From: CBFGWV01 sp965652545
GTDB taxonomy: Bacteria > Pseudomonadota > Gammaproteobacteria > Competibacterales > Competibacteraceae
Reading direction: 5' to 3'
DNA length: 41,946 nucleotides
NCBI GenBank assembly: GCA_965652545.1
Contig: CBFGWV010000017.1
Location: forward strand, 1-41,946
Position numbers and translations under genes: made by a program. The notes below the pieces were generated by a model that was not told where the DNA came from, made no database searches, and saw only the letters and a program-made list of their open reading frames with translations. Below are positions 24,507 to 35,494 of this stretch, in pieces; position 1 is the first letter of the stretch, and the number at the start of each line of letters is the position of its first letter.

Positions 24507-24521
24507 TACCACCCGGAGCCC

Positions 24522-27351
<2,830 letters not shown>

Positions 27352-27368
<17 letters not shown>

Positions 27369-28107
27369 AGCCGCGAACAGCCCCTTCGATGCTCACGGGC
27401 GAGTCGATGTGCAGGCCCAAGTGCATATCCGCCCGTCCTCGATTGACCGCGAGTGTCACCAGGCCGGCGGTATCGGCATACCAGAACGCATCTCCCAGCG
27501 GTACGTATTCGAACGTCGGCGCCTGGATAAGCCTATGGTGCCCCACGATTACTGCAGCGCCAGCGGCGAGGCTTTGCGAGCGGATGCCGGTCACCGCATT
27601 GCCGAAGCGGTCGATGAAAATCACACGGGCGAGTTCATCCGGCCATGGGCGGCGGGGTAGGTCGATGGGGTCACCCAACTCGTTGGCACCGGCCGTACCG
27701 GCAGCCAGCATGCCGGCAACCGGTGCGAAGATATCGCGGCCGTGGAACAGTGGCGATACGCTGCTCGTGCGCCAGATGATTCGCCACGCCTGCACGGCAT
27801 CGGCCCGTGCCACGACGCGATCGAACAAGCCGTTCTCCGGCCCGACATACCAGCGGTCGTCGGCCTGGAGAATGATGCCATCGCGCTCTCCTCCGACACC
27901 TGGATCGACCACGCCGAGGATCACCGCACCGGCAGGCAAAGTCTTGGCATGGGCAGCGAGCAGGTAGGCACCGGCCTGGATGTCGAACGCCGGCACATCG
28001 TGCATCAGGTCGATTGCCGGGGTATCCGGCGCGTAATGCCGAAGCGCCAAGCGCATCTGCCCGAGATACGGCCCGGACCAACCGACATCCGTGAACAAGA
28101 CGATCAT
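27352..28107 (-). CDS. SAM hydrolase (SAM hydroxide adenosyltransferase, DUF62)
   Basis: Protein of 251 residues in the fluorinase/chlorinase-related family. Characterised members split S-adenosylmethionine with water into adenosine and methionine. The triad proposed for hydrolysis is present: Asp68 and Arg75 (VVDPGVGGERDG) and His122 (FHGRDIFAP). FTDVG at the N-terminus, GPENGLF, and IDRFGNAVTGI are further hallmarks. No halogenase context is visible, so SAM hydrolysis is the best call; its purpose in cells is unclear. It starts just past the rplQ terminator and overlaps uvrA convergently at its 3' end. Confidence 0.9.
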
Positions 28108-28119
28108 TTGGCGGCTTCC

Positions 28120-28151
28120 AAAAATACAAAAAGCCGGGAGTTACCCGGCTT
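28120..28151 (-). terminator. Intrinsic terminator of the ribosomal operon
   Basis: On the minus strand AAGCCGGG (28151-28144) pairs with CCCGGCTT (28138-28131) over a 5-nt loop, followed by TTTGTATTTTT. It lies 26 bases after the rplQ stop and closes the alpha operon before the DUF62 gene. Confidence 0.88.
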
Positions 28152-28177
28152 CTTGATTTCGCAGTAGCTTGCCTGAC

Positions 28178-28570
28178 TCAGGCATCGTCACCCGCAGACG
28201 CGGCGGCCAGCTCCGGCCGGTCGACCAGCTCCACATAGGCCAGCGGCGCGTTGTCGCCGGCCCGGTAACCGCACTTGAGAATACGCAGATAGCCACCAGG
28301 ACGCGTTTTGTAGCGCGGACCCAGCTCGTTGAACAGCTTGGTCACCACACCACGATTGCGCAGCCGATCAAAGGCCAGACGGCGATGCGCCACACTGTCA
28401 TCCTTGGACAAGGTGATCAGCGGTTCGGCAACCCGACGCAGTTCCTTGGCTTTGGGCAAGGTGGTCTTGATGACTTCATGTTCCAGCAGCGAGGCGGCCA
28501 TGTTGCGGAACATGGCGTCGCGATGGGAACTGGTACGGTTGAGTTTGCGACCCGATTTCCGATGACGCAT
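28178..28570 (-). CDS. rplQ: 50S ribosomal protein L17
   Basis: Large-subunit protein of 130 residues lining the peptide exit tunnel region. The start MRHRKSGRKLNRTSSHRDAM is diagnostic; the frame extends 25 codons upstream into the rpoA gap but not as L17. LLEHEVIKTTLPKAKELR and GGYLRILKCGYRAGDNAPLAYVEL are conserved. It is the last gene of the alpha operon, followed by a strong terminator. Confidence 0.97.
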   Translation of the reverse strand: MRHRKSGRKLNRTSSHRDAMFRNMAASLLEHEVIKTTLPKAKELRRVAEPLITLSKDDSVAHRRLAFDRLRNRGVVTKLFNELGPRYKTRPGGYLRILKCGYRAGDNAPLAYVELVDRPELAAASAGDDA

Positions 28571-28607
28571 GGTCGTTATTCCTTGATTCGTAAGCGGCCG
28601 GAGCGCC

Positions 28608-29615
28608 TCAGGCGCTCTGGCGGTCGTCTGATTTATCGCCGCCAAGCCCAGGTGGCGGCCAATTCTCGAGCTTCATACCCAGCGACAACCCGTGGGATGC
28701 CAGCACGTCCTTGATCTCAGTGAGCGACTTTTTGCCCAGATTGGGCGTCTTGAGCAGCTCGACCTCGGTACGCTGGATCAGGTCGCCGATGTAGTAAATA
28801 CTCTCGGCCTTGAGGCAGTTGGCCGAGCGTACGGTAAGCTCCAGATCGTCAACCGGGCGCAGCAGGATCGGGTCGATATCGACCGGCTCCGGCTTGGGCG
28901 GCGCTTCGATCCGACCTTTGAGGTCCACGAACACCGACAATTGATCCAGCAGGATGTTCGCAGCCTGGCGAATCGCCTGCTCGGGGTCGATGGTCCCGTT
29001 GGTCTCCAACTGGATCACCAACTTGTCGAGGTCGGTGCGACGCTCGACGCGGGCGCTTTCAACCTTGTAGCTGACGCGAACGATCGGGCTGAACGATGCA
29101 TCCAGCTGCAGGCGTCCGATCGCCCGCCCCTCGTCATCGGGATCGACCCGCTGGGCGACCGGCTGGTAGCCGGTACCGCGCTCAACCTTGAGCTTCATGG
29201 TGATTTCGCCACTCTTGGTGAGATGGGCGATCACCTGTTCCGGATTGACGATCTCGATGTTGTGCGGGGTTTCGATATCGCCCGCAGTAACCGCGCCCGG
29301 GCCTTTTTTGGTCAGGGACAGCGTGGCCTCGGTACCCTCATGGAGGATCAGTGCGATCCCCTTGAGGTTGAGCAGGATGTCGATGACATCCTCCTGCACA
29401 CCTTCCACGGCGGAGTATTCGTGCAACACACCGTCGATCTCGCATTCCACGATGGCAGCACCGGGAATGGACGACAACAGAATGCGCCGCAGGGCATTGC
29501 CCAGCGTATGACCGAAGCCGCGCTCGAGGGGCTCGAGCGTGACCCGGGCCAGACGCGGCCCGAGCACATCCACGTCCACAACGCGGGGCTTGAGCAGGTC
29601 GAAGGAACCAGACAT
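28608..29615 (-). CDS. rpoA: DNA-directed RNA polymerase subunit alpha
   Basis: RNA polymerase alpha subunit of 335 residues. The N-terminal assembly domain (about 1-230, includes LEPLERGFGHTLGNALRRIL) dimerises and binds beta and beta'. A flexible linker leads to the C-terminal domain that contacts UP elements and activators, with the DNA-binding RSANCLKAE and KTPNLGKKSLTEIKDVLAS. The C-terminus LENWPPPGL is typical. MSGSFDLL with AGGGAGG upstream was chosen over the ATG seven codons earlier. Confidence 0.98.
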   Translation of the reverse strand: MSGSFDLLKPRVVDVDVLGPRLARVTLEPLERGFGHTLGNALRRILLSSIPGAAIVECEIDGVLHEYSAVEGVQEDVIDILLNLKGIALILHEGTEATLSLTKKGPGAVTAGDIETPHNIEIVNPEQVIAHLTKSGEITMKLKVERGTGYQPVAQRVDPDDEGRAIGRLQLDASFSPIVRVSYKVESARVERRTDLDKLVIQLETNGTIDPEQAIRQAANILLDQLSVFVDLKGRIEAPPKPEPVDIDPILLRPVDDLELTVRSANCLKAESIYYIGDLIQRTEVELLKTPNLGKKSLTEIKDVLASHGLSLGMKLENWPPPGLGGDKSDDRQSA

Positions 29616-29635
29616 CGGGGAACCTCCCTTCGCCA

Positions 29636-30256
29636 TTACTTGGAGTACAACTCGACGACGAGCGACTCGTTGATGTCAGCCGGCAAATCAATGCGATCGG
29701 GAACGCGCTTGAACACGCCCTCGAACTTACTGGGATCGACGTTCACCCAGTCGGCAAAGCCCTGGCCTTGGGCCAGTTGCAACGCATACTGCACGCGGGC
29801 CTGATTACGGGCCTTCTCGCGAACCGCGATCACATCCTCCGCCTTGACCTGGTAGGAGGGAATGTTCACAGCCTTGCCATTGACCAGCACAGCCTTGTGC
29901 GAAACCAACTGGCGAGCCTCGGCGCGGGTAGCACCAAAGCCCATGCGATACACCACATTGTCAAGACGCGACTCGAGCAGCTTGAGCAGGTTCTCGCCCG
30001 TGGAGCCCTTCAGACGCGCAGCTTCCTTGTAATAATTGGAGAACTGGCGCTCAAGGATGCCGTACATACGGCGCAGCTTCTGCTTCTCGCGCAGCTGCAG
30101 ACCGTAGTCCGACAGACGACCGCGACGGGCACCATGCTGGCCCGGCGGCTTTTCCATGTTGCACTTGGATTCCAACGGACGAGCCGCGGATTTGAGCTGC
30201 AGGTCAACGCCTTCGCGCCGGCTGAGCTTGCACTTGGGACCGATATATCTGGCCAC
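29636..30256 (-). CDS. rpsD: 30S ribosomal protein S4
   Basis: Primary 16S rRNA-binding assembly protein of 206 residues and a known autoregulator of the alpha operon in E. coli. It opens MARYIGPKCKLSRREGVDL and has the S4 RNA-binding domain at about 95-160 (LESRLDNVVYRMGFG, SHKAVLVNGKAVNIPSY). The protein ends ELYSK. It lies between rpsK and rpoA with short gaps; no E. coli-type pseudoknot leader could be confirmed upstream of rpsM. Confidence 0.98.
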   Translation of the reverse strand: MARYIGPKCKLSRREGVDLQLKSAARPLESKCNMEKPPGQHGARRGRLSDYGLQLREKQKLRRMYGILERQFSNYYKEAARLKGSTGENLLKLLESRLDNVVYRMGFGATRAEARQLVSHKAVLVNGKAVNIPSYQVKAEDVIAVREKARNQARVQYALQLAQGQGFADWVNVDPSKFEGVFKRVPDRIDLPADINESLVVELYSK

Positions 30257-30266
30257 GACGAACTCC

Positions 30267-30656
30267 TTACACGCGACGCTTTTTCGGCGGACGGCATCCG
30301 TTATGCGGGATGGGCGTCACGTCGGTGATATTGGTGATCTTGAAACCGGTCGCGTTGAGCGCACGCACGGCGGATTCGCGGCCAGGCCCCGGACCCTTCA
30401 CGTTGACTTCGAGGTTCTTGACCCCGAACTCCTTCACCACGTTGCCCACACGCTCGGCAGCCACCTGGGCGGCGAACGGCGTGCTCTTACGCGAACCGCG
30501 AAAGCCGGAACCACCCGAGGTGGCCCAGCCCAGGGTATTCCCTTGGCGATCGGTAATCGTGATGATGGTGTTGTTGAAGGAGGCGTGGATATGAGCCACA
30601 CCGTCCACGACGTTCTTCTTGACGCGCTTGCGCGTCTTAGCGACCGGCTTTGCCAT
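30267..30656 (-). CDS. rpsK: 30S ribosomal protein S11
   Basis: Small-subunit platform protein of 129 residues near the E site. The family sequence AHIHASFNNTIITITDRQGN (shortened here) is present at about 21-40, followed by GFRGSRKSTPFAAQ and the C-terminal TPIPHNGCRPPKKRRV. The basic N-terminal tail (KPVAKTRKRVKKNV) is normal. Third-from-last gene type of the alpha operon, directly downstream of rpsM. Confidence 0.98.
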   Translation of the reverse strand: MAKPVAKTRKRVKKNVVDGVAHIHASFNNTIITITDRQGNTLGWATSGGSGFRGSRKSTPFAAQVAAERVGNVVKEFGVKNLEVNVKGPGPGRESAVRALNATGFKITNITDVTPIPHNGCRPPKKRRV

Positions 30657-30679
30657 TCGTTTTCGTCTCTCGACTTAAC

Positions 30680-31036
30680 TTACTTTCGGACCGCGCGGCG
30701 CGGGCCCTTGCGGGTGCGGGCGTTGGTCCGAGTGCGCTGACCGCGCAACGGCAACCCGCGGCGGTGACGCAGGCCCCGGAAGCATCCGAGGTCCATCAAC
30801 CGCTTGATGTTCATGGACACTTCGCGGCGAAGATCGCCTTCCACCGTAAACTTGGCCACCTCGGCGCGAAGGGCTTCGACCTGGCCTTCGACCAGATCAC
30901 GAACCTTGGCCTCGGGTGCAACCTCGGCTGCGGCGCAGATTTTCTTGGCCCGGGTTTGCCCGATGCCGTAGATCGACTGCAACGCGATAACCGTGTGCTT
31001 GTTGACCGGAATATTGATGCCTGCAATGCGGGCCAT
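30680..31036 (-). CDS. rpsM: 30S ribosomal protein S13
   Basis: Head protein of 118 residues contacting the P-site tRNA and the L5 bridge. MARIAGINIPVNKHTVIAL opens the protein, IYGIGQTRAKKIC is the helix-hairpin-helix region, and RGLRHRRGLPLRGQRT precedes the Lys-rich tail ending AVRK. It is the first gene of the alpha operon and is preceded by a clear sigma-70 promoter at 31085-31113 and a TAGGAGCGA ribosome site. Confidence 0.98.
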   Translation of the reverse strand: MARIAGINIPVNKHTVIALQSIYGIGQTRAKKICAAAEVAPEAKVRDLVEGQVEALRAEVAKFTVEGDLRREVSMNIKRLMDLGCFRGLRHRRGLPLRGQRTRTNARTRKGPRRAVRK

Positions 31037-31084
31037 GCGTCTCGCTCCTACCCCTCGCGACCGTTCGGCACGGGAAAACTCCCC

Positions 31085-31113
31085 ACTCTAGCCGATCACG
31101 TGAAATTTGGCAA
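31085..31113 (-). promoter_or_regulatory. Alpha operon promoter
   Basis: On the minus strand TTGCCA (31113-31108, 5 of 6) is separated by exactly 17 nt from TAGAGT (31090-31085, 4 of 6). It lies in the 83-bp gap between rpmJ and rpsM, 49 bases before the rpsM ATG, giving a leader of about 40 nt. This would let the alpha genes be transcribed apart from the spc genes. Confidence 0.7.
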
Positions 31114-31119
31114 TGGAAA

Positions 31120-31233
31120 TCAACCCTGGCGCTGCTTGTGCCGGGCATCGGTACAAATCACGCGAACGGTTCCGTTACGCTTGATCACTTTGCAGTTGCG
31201 GCAAATCTTCTTCACGGAAGCGCGCACTTTCAT
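31120..31233 (-). CDS. rpmJ: 50S ribosomal protein L36
   Basis: Small zinc-binding large-subunit protein of 37 residues, reading MKVRASVKKICRNCK and ending HKQRQG. The zinc ligands Cys11, Cys14, Cys27 and His32 are all present, so this is the zinc-containing (C+) form. It sits between secY and rpsM as in E. coli. The 59-bp gap from secY contains a 7-bp stem (CGCAACC/GGTTGCG, 31252-31271) and the ribosome site GGGAGA. Confidence 0.97.
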   Translation of the reverse strand: MKVRASVKKICRNCKVIKRNGTVRVICTDARHKQRQG

Positions 31234-31292
31234 TTTCGATTCTCCCAAGGCCGCAACCGCCACCGGTTGCGCCAATAACCTACGGAACTTGG

Positions 31293-32621
31293 TTAGCGAA
31301 CCAGCCCGGGCATGCCCTTGAAGCTGGCCTTCTTCATCAGACTCTCGTACTGGTGGGACATCAGATGCGCCTGCACCTGGGCCATGAAGTCCATCACCAC
31401 CACTACGATGATCAACAACGACGTGCCGCCGAAGTAAAACGGTACGTTCCAGTACAGGATCATGAACTCCGGCAGCAGGCAGACAGCGGTGATGTACATC
31501 GCACCGGCCATGGTCAGCCGCGTCAAAACCTTGTCGATGTAGTTCGCCGTTTGCTGACCCGGCCGGATGCCCGGTATGAAGGCTCCCGATTTCTTCAGGT
31601 TGTCCGCCGTTTCGCGGGCATTGAATACCAGTGCCGTATAGAAAAAGCAGAAGAAGATGATCAAGCCGGCATACATGGCCACATAGATCGGCTGACCCGG
31701 CGACATCTTCGAAGCAATATCACCCAGCCAGCCGAACCCTTCGGCACTCCCGAACCAACTACCCAGCGTCGCCGGGAACAGGATCAGGCTCGAGGCAAAA
31801 ATCGGCGGAATCACACCCGACATGTTGAGCTTCAACGGCAGGTGAGTCGTCTGGCCGGCGTACATCTTCCGGCCTTGCTGACGCTTGGCGTAGTTGACGG
31901 TTATTCGCCGCTGCCCCCGCTCGACGAAGATGACGAACAGCGTCACCAACATCGTCAGGGCAAGCAACAGGAACACCAGCAGCACGTTCAACTCACCGGT
32001 GCGGGCAAGCTCCAAAGTGCCGCCGATCGCGCCCGGCAAACCGGCCACGATACTGGCGAAGATGATCATGGAGATCCCGTTGCCGATACCGCGCTCGGTC
32101 ACCTGCTCACCGAGCCACATCAGGAAGATGGTACCGGTTACCAAGGAAATCACTGCGGTGAAGACGAACCCGACACCCGGGGCGACCACCACGCTGCCAC
32201 CGGCAACGGTCTGACTTTGCAAGGCAATGCTCACACCAACGGACTGGAACGTGGCCAGAACCACGGTCAAGTAACGGGTGTACTGCGTAATCTTGCGCCG
32301 TCCGGCGTTGCCCTCCTTCTTCATCTGCTCGAGGGTCGGCACCACGACCGCCATCAGCTGCATGATGATGGAGGCCGAGATGTACGGCATGATTCCCAAG
32401 GCAAAGATCGACAGCCGCTCCAGCGCACCGCCCGAGAACATGTTGAACATGTCCAGGATGGTGCCGCGCTGCTGATCGAACAACTGCGCCATCGCGACCG
32501 GGTCGATTCCCGGTACCGGGATGAACGTGCCTATGCGAAAGACCACCAGCGCACCCAGAAGAAAAAGGATGCGCTGACGTAGTTCGGTCATCTTTGCCAG
32601 GGATGGCAACGGGCTCGACAT
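31293..32621 (-). CDS. secY: Preprotein translocase subunit SecY
   Basis: Channel-forming inner-membrane subunit of the Sec translocase, 442 residues with ten predicted helices. Family stretches include PVPGIDP, FSGGALERLSIFALGIMPYISASI near the plug and second helix, GIGNGISMIIFASIV, NVLLVFLLLALTML, ERGQRRITVNYAKRQQGRK, and GIRPGQQTANYID. MSSPLPSLAKM was chosen with GGAGCG just upstream; the longer frame begins inside rplO. It is the penultimate gene of the spc operon. Confidence 0.98.
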   Translation of the reverse strand: MSSPLPSLAKMTELRQRILFLLGALVVFRIGTFIPVPGIDPVAMAQLFDQQRGTILDMFNMFSGGALERLSIFALGIMPYISASIIMQLMAVVVPTLEQMKKEGNAGRRKITQYTRYLTVVLATFQSVGVSIALQSQTVAGGSVVVAPGVGFVFTAVISLVTGTIFLMWLGEQVTERGIGNGISMIIFASIVAGLPGAIGGTLELARTGELNVLLVFLLLALTMLVTLFVIFVERGQRRITVNYAKRQQGRKMYAGQTTHLPLKLNMSGVIPPIFASSLILFPATLGSWFGSAEGFGWLGDIASKMSPGQPIYVAMYAGLIIFFCFFYTALVFNARETADNLKKSGAFIPGIRPGQQTANYIDKVLTRLTMAGAMYITAVCLLPEFMILYWNVPFYFGGTSLLIIVVVVMDFMAQVQAHLMSHQYESLMKKASFKGMPGLVR

Positions 32622-32631
32622 GGTCGCTCCG

Positions 32632-33066
32632 TCAGTCTTCGATCTTGCCGCCGGCGGCTTCAATCGCCGCCCGCGCGCCCTTGGTCACCGCCACGCCCTT
32701 GAGCGTCACAGCCTTGCTCAACTCGCCGGAGAGCACCACTTTCGCGCGCTTGGCCTGGACCGGCACGATATTGGCGAGCTTCAGCGCGGTCAGGTCGATG
32801 ACCTCGGCCGCTACGGCCGAGAGCTCCGAAAGACGCACTTCCGCGGTGTCGCGAGAAGTCATCGAACGGAAGCCGACCTTCGGCAGCCGCCGCTGCAAGG
32901 GCATCTGACCGCCCTCGAAGCCAACCTTGTGGAAACCGCCGGCACGGGAATGCTGGCCCTTGTGGCCACGACCGGCGGTCTTGCCAAGCCCGGAACCGAT
33001 GCCACGGCCCACGCGCTTGGAAACCGTACGGGCGCCAGGGGCGCTCTTGATGTCGTTCAGTCGCAT
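32632..33066 (-). CDS. rplO: 50S ribosomal protein L15
   Basis: Large-subunit assembly protein of 144 residues. The Gly-rich N-terminal extension GRGIGSGLGKTAGRGHKGQ is typical and threads into 23S rRNA, followed by GGFHKVGFEGGQMPLQRRLP. The C-terminal globular part ends AAIEAAGGKIED. The start MRLNDIK follows the rpmD stop by two bases; the longer open frame lies inside rpmD. Confidence 0.98.
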   Translation of the reverse strand: MRLNDIKSAPGARTVSKRVGRGIGSGLGKTAGRGHKGQHSRAGGFHKVGFEGGQMPLQRRLPKVGFRSMTSRDTAEVRLSELSAVAAEVIDLTALKLANIVPVQAKRAKVVLSGELSKAVTLKGVAVTKGARAAIEAAGGKIED

Positions 33067-33068
33067 GA

Positions 33069-33254
33069 TCAGGCCTCCTCGACCTTCAACAGGTATGACA
33101 CCTTGTTGATCATGCCCCGGTTTTCCGGGGTATCCACTACGGTGACCGAATGGTGCATGCGCCGCAGGCCCAAGCCCCGAACACACGCCTTATGAGCTTC
33201 CAGTCGACCATTGGTGCTCTTGATCAGAGTCACCTTCACCTGTGCGTTCGTCAT
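33069..33254 (-). CDS. rpmD: 50S ribosomal protein L30
   Basis: Large-subunit protein of 61 residues. VKVTLIKSTNGRLEAHKACVRGL and RRMHHSVTVVDTPENRGMINKV cover the whole ferredoxin-like fold. It follows rpsE by three bases and precedes rplO by two, with both junctions consistent with coupled translation in the spc operon. Confidence 0.98.
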   Translation of the reverse strand: MTNAQVKVTLIKSTNGRLEAHKACVRGLGLRRMHHSVTVVDTPENRGMINKVSYLLKVEEA

Positions 33255-33257
33255 GAC

Positions 33258-33767
33258 TTACCCCACGATCTCTTCGACGCGCTTACCGCGCTTGGCGGCC
33301 ACATAGTCGGGGGAGACCATGTTGTCCAAGCCGTCGATAGTGGCGCGCACCACGTTGATGGGGTTGCGGGAGCCGATGCACTTGGCCAGCACATCCTTCA
33401 CACCCACCACCTCGAACACGGCGCGCATGGCGCCGCCGGCAATGATGCCGGTACCGTCGGAGGCCGGCTGCATGAAGACCTTGGCCGCACCGTGAGTCCC
33501 TTTGACCGGGTACTGCAGCGTGCCTTTGCTCAGAGCGATGGTGCGCATGTTCTTGCGCGCCTTTTCCATCGCCTTCTGAATCGCGGTCGGCACCTCGCGA
33601 GCCTTGCCGTAGCCGAAGCCTACGCGGCCGTTGCCGTCACCGACCACGGTGAGCGCGGTGAAGCCGAACTGCCGGCCACCCTTCACGACCTTGGCCACGC
33701 GGTTGACCGCGATCAGTTTCTCCTGCAGGCCATCACTGCTCTGCTGGTTATCCATGTTCTGCGCCAT
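33258..33767 (-). CDS. rpsE: 30S ribosomal protein S5
   Basis: Small-subunit protein of 169 residues shaping the mRNA entry channel and decoding fidelity. The double-stranded RNA-binding-like domain (EKLIAVNRVAKVVKGGRQFGF, shortened) precedes VGDGNGRVGFGYGKAREVP. The C-terminal domain has GAGG-type sequence SDGTGIIAGGAMRAVFEVVG. An N-terminal polar extension MAQNMDNQQSSDG is not conserved. Positions of known fidelity mutations look wild type. Confidence 0.98.
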   Translation of the reverse strand: MAQNMDNQQSSDGLQEKLIAVNRVAKVVKGGRQFGFTALTVVGDGNGRVGFGYGKAREVPTAIQKAMEKARKNMRTIALSKGTLQYPVKGTHGAAKVFMQPASDGTGIIAGGAMRAVFEVVGVKDVLAKCIGSRNPINVVRATIDGLDNMVSPDYVAAKRGKRVEEIVG

Positions 33768-33779
33768 GATCGTGTACCT

Positions 33780-34133
33780 CTAGAACTGCAAGCCGTTTTC
33801 ACGGGCGGCATCGGCAAGCGCCTTGATGCGTCCGTGATAACGGAAACCGGAGCGGTCGAAGGCCACCTGCTCGACGCCGGCCGCACGGGCCTTCTCGGCG
33901 ATCGCCTTGCCCACCGCCTTGGCGGCATCGACGTTGCCCGTACCGGCCAACCCCTCGCGAACCGCGCCTTGCACGGTAGAGGCGCTGGCGACGACCGAGG
34001 CCCCGTCCGGGCTGATCACTTGGGCGTAAATATGGCGGGGCGTCCGGTGAATACACAACCGGTGCACGCCCAGCTCGCGAATTTTCATCCGGGTCCGCAG
34101 ACCTCGGCGCAAACGAACTGATTTCTTGTCCAT
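33780..34133 (-). CDS. rplR: 50S ribosomal protein L18
   Basis: 5S rRNA-binding protein of 117 residues. A basic tail (MDKKSVRLRRGLRTRMKIRE) precedes the conserved LGVHRLCIHRTPRHIYAQVI. VAFDRSGFRYHGRIKALADAARENGL closes the protein. It joins L5 and 5S rRNA in the central protuberance. Twelve bases separate it from rplF and rpsE. Confidence 0.98.
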   Translation of the reverse strand: MDKKSVRLRRGLRTRMKIRELGVHRLCIHRTPRHIYAQVISPDGASVVASASTVQGAVREGLAGTGNVDAAKAVGKAIAEKARAAGVEQVAFDRSGFRYHGRIKALADAARENGLQF

Positions 34134-34145
34134 TACCGAAAACCC

Positions 34146-34676
34146 TTACTTCTTCTTGGCTTCTTTGAGGACCACGCGCTCATCGGCGTAGCGGACACCC
34201 TTGCCCTTGTAGGGCTCGGGCGGACGGTATGCGCGAATCTTCGCCGCGACCTCGCCCACCAGCTGCTTGTCGCTACCCTTGATCAAGACTTCAGTCTGGG
34301 TCGGGGTTTCGACAGTGATGCCATCGGGCACATTGAAGTTAACCGGGTGGGAGAAACCAAGCGTCAGATTGAGCACCTTGCCCTGGGCCTGGGCGCGATA
34401 ACCGACGCCCACCAGCTGCAACTTGCGCTCGAAACCGGCGCTGACACCAGTCACCATATTGTTGAGCAGGGCGCGGGTGGTACCCGCCATGGCCTTGTTC
34501 TTCTCGAAGTCTTTGGCTTCGACACGAACGACGCCATCTTCCTGCACCAGACTCATCGCCGGGTGCAGCGAGAGGGCCAAGGAGCCTTTGCTGCCTTTGA
34601 TAGTGACACTACGGTCATTTACGGCGACCTCGACGCCCTTGGGCAGTCGGATCGGTGCTTTAGCGACACGCGACAT
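34146..34676 (-). CDS. rplF: 50S ribosomal protein L6
   Basis: Large-subunit protein of 176 residues with two related domains near the factor-binding site. MSRVAKAPIRLPKGVEV opens the first domain; KLQLVGVGYRAQAQGKVLNL begins the second. The signature PPEPYKGKGVRYADERVVLKE (abridged) and Lys-rich end EAKKK are typical. Its gap to rpsH is 11 bp. Confidence 0.98.
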   Translation of the reverse strand: MSRVAKAPIRLPKGVEVAVNDRSVTIKGSKGSLALSLHPAMSLVQEDGVVRVEAKDFEKNKAMAGTTRALLNNMVTGVSAGFERKLQLVGVGYRAQAQGKVLNLTLGFSHPVNFNVPDGITVETPTQTEVLIKGSDKQLVGEVAAKIRAYRPPEPYKGKGVRYADERVVLKEAKKK

Positions 34677-34687
34677 GACTGGCCTCC

Positions 34688-35086
34688 TTAGGCGACGACA
34701 CAGAGCACTTCGCCGCCGAATCCGGCTGCGCGCGCCTGGCGGTCGCTCATGACACCCTTGGACGTGGAAACCACGGCCACACCCAGCCCGCCCTGCACCT
34801 TGGGCAGCTCATCCTTGCCGCGGAACACCCGCAGCCCGGGACGGCTCACTCGCTTGATGGTCTCGATGACGGCGCGGCCCTGGAAATACTTCAGGGTTAC
34901 GGTCATTTCGCTCTTGCCACCATCCAGCTGCTGGACCACGAAATCGGCGATGTAGCCTTCGTCCTGCAGCACTTTGGCGACAGCCGCCTTTAGCTTGGAC
35001 GCCGGCATCTTCACCTGGGCCTTGGACGCGGCCTGGGCGTTGCGGATACGCGTCAGCATATCGGCAATCGGGTCAGTCATGCTCAT
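34688..35086 (-). CDS. rpsH: 30S ribosomal protein S8
   Basis: Primary 16S rRNA-binding protein of 132 residues; in E. coli also the translational repressor of the spc operon. MSMTDPIADMLTRIRNAQ opens the protein and STSKGVMSDRQARAAGFGG holds the conserved S8 signature. The first ATG is kept because E. coli S8 also begins MSM and GGAG is 11 bases upstream. The upstream gap to rpsN is unusually long (85 bp) and holds two hairpins. Confidence 0.97.
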   Translation of the reverse strand: MSMTDPIADMLTRIRNAQAASKAQVKMPASKLKAAVAKVLQDEGYIADFVVQQLDGGKSEMTVTLKYFQGRAVIETIKRVSRPGLRVFRGKDELPKVQGGLGVAVVSTSKGVMSDRQARAAGFGGEVLCVVA

Positions 35087-35116
35087 TGTTCAAAGAACTC
35101 CGTATAGTCAGTATCA

Positions 35117-35169
35117 GACCGCGCACGCGCGCGGTCCTGAACTTAAGACGGCGCACCCACTCGGGTGCG
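35117..35169 (-). other. Two tandem hairpins between rpsN and rpsH
   Basis: Stem 1 (nearer rpsN) is CGCACCC/GGGTGCG (35152-35158 and 35163-35169) with a 4-nt loop, two bases after the rpsN stop. Stem 2 is GACCGCGC/GCGCGGTC (35117-35124 and 35129-35136), also with a 4-nt loop. Neither is followed by a T-run on the minus strand. They sit in the 85-bp gap and may serve mRNA processing or feedback control. Confidence 0.5.
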
Positions 35170-35171
35170 TT

Positions 35172-35477
35172 TTACCAGCTGGCCTTGCGCAGGCCTGGCA
35201 CGTCACCGCGCATGGCGGCTTCACGCAGCTTGTTCCGTCCCAGGCCGAATTTGCGGTAGAAACCGTGGGGGCGACCGGTCAGCCGGCAGCGGCTATGCAA
35301 GCGGCTGGGGCTGGCATCCCTGGGCAGCGACTGGAGCTTGGCAATGGCGTCCATGCGCTCTTCATCGCTGATGTTCGGGTTGCGGATGGCCTCTTTGAGG
35401 GCCGTCCGCTTGGCCGCGAACTTAGCAACCGTCTTCTGACGCTTGCGCTCGCGGTTGATCATGGACGTCTTAGCCAT
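35172..35477 (-). CDS. rpsN: 30S ribosomal protein S14
   Basis: Small-subunit head protein of 101 residues, the long zinc-free (C-) type, lacking the CxxC pairs of the short form. AKTSMINRERKRQKTV, the RDASPSRLHSRCRLTGRPHG signature (about 63-82) and LREAAMRGDVPGLRKASW are conserved. It follows rplE by 17 bases. Confidence 0.98.
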   Translation of the reverse strand: MAKTSMINRERKRQKTVAKFAAKRTALKEAIRNPNISDEERMDAIAKLQSLPRDASPSRLHSRCRLTGRPHGFYRKFGLGRNKLREAAMRGDVPGLRKASW

Positions 35478-35494
35478 GCACTCTCACCTGATCT

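Noticed and set aside
24418..24521. Search for a LexA box between uvrA and the transporter
   Set aside because: No CTGT-N8-ACAG palindrome seen. The 14-bp hairpin does not match the LexA pattern, so no SOS site is annotated.
31353..32582. 409-codon open frame on the plus strand
   Set aside because: Antisense of secY; the His, Gln and charged-residue-rich translation is the usual shadow of a membrane protein gene.
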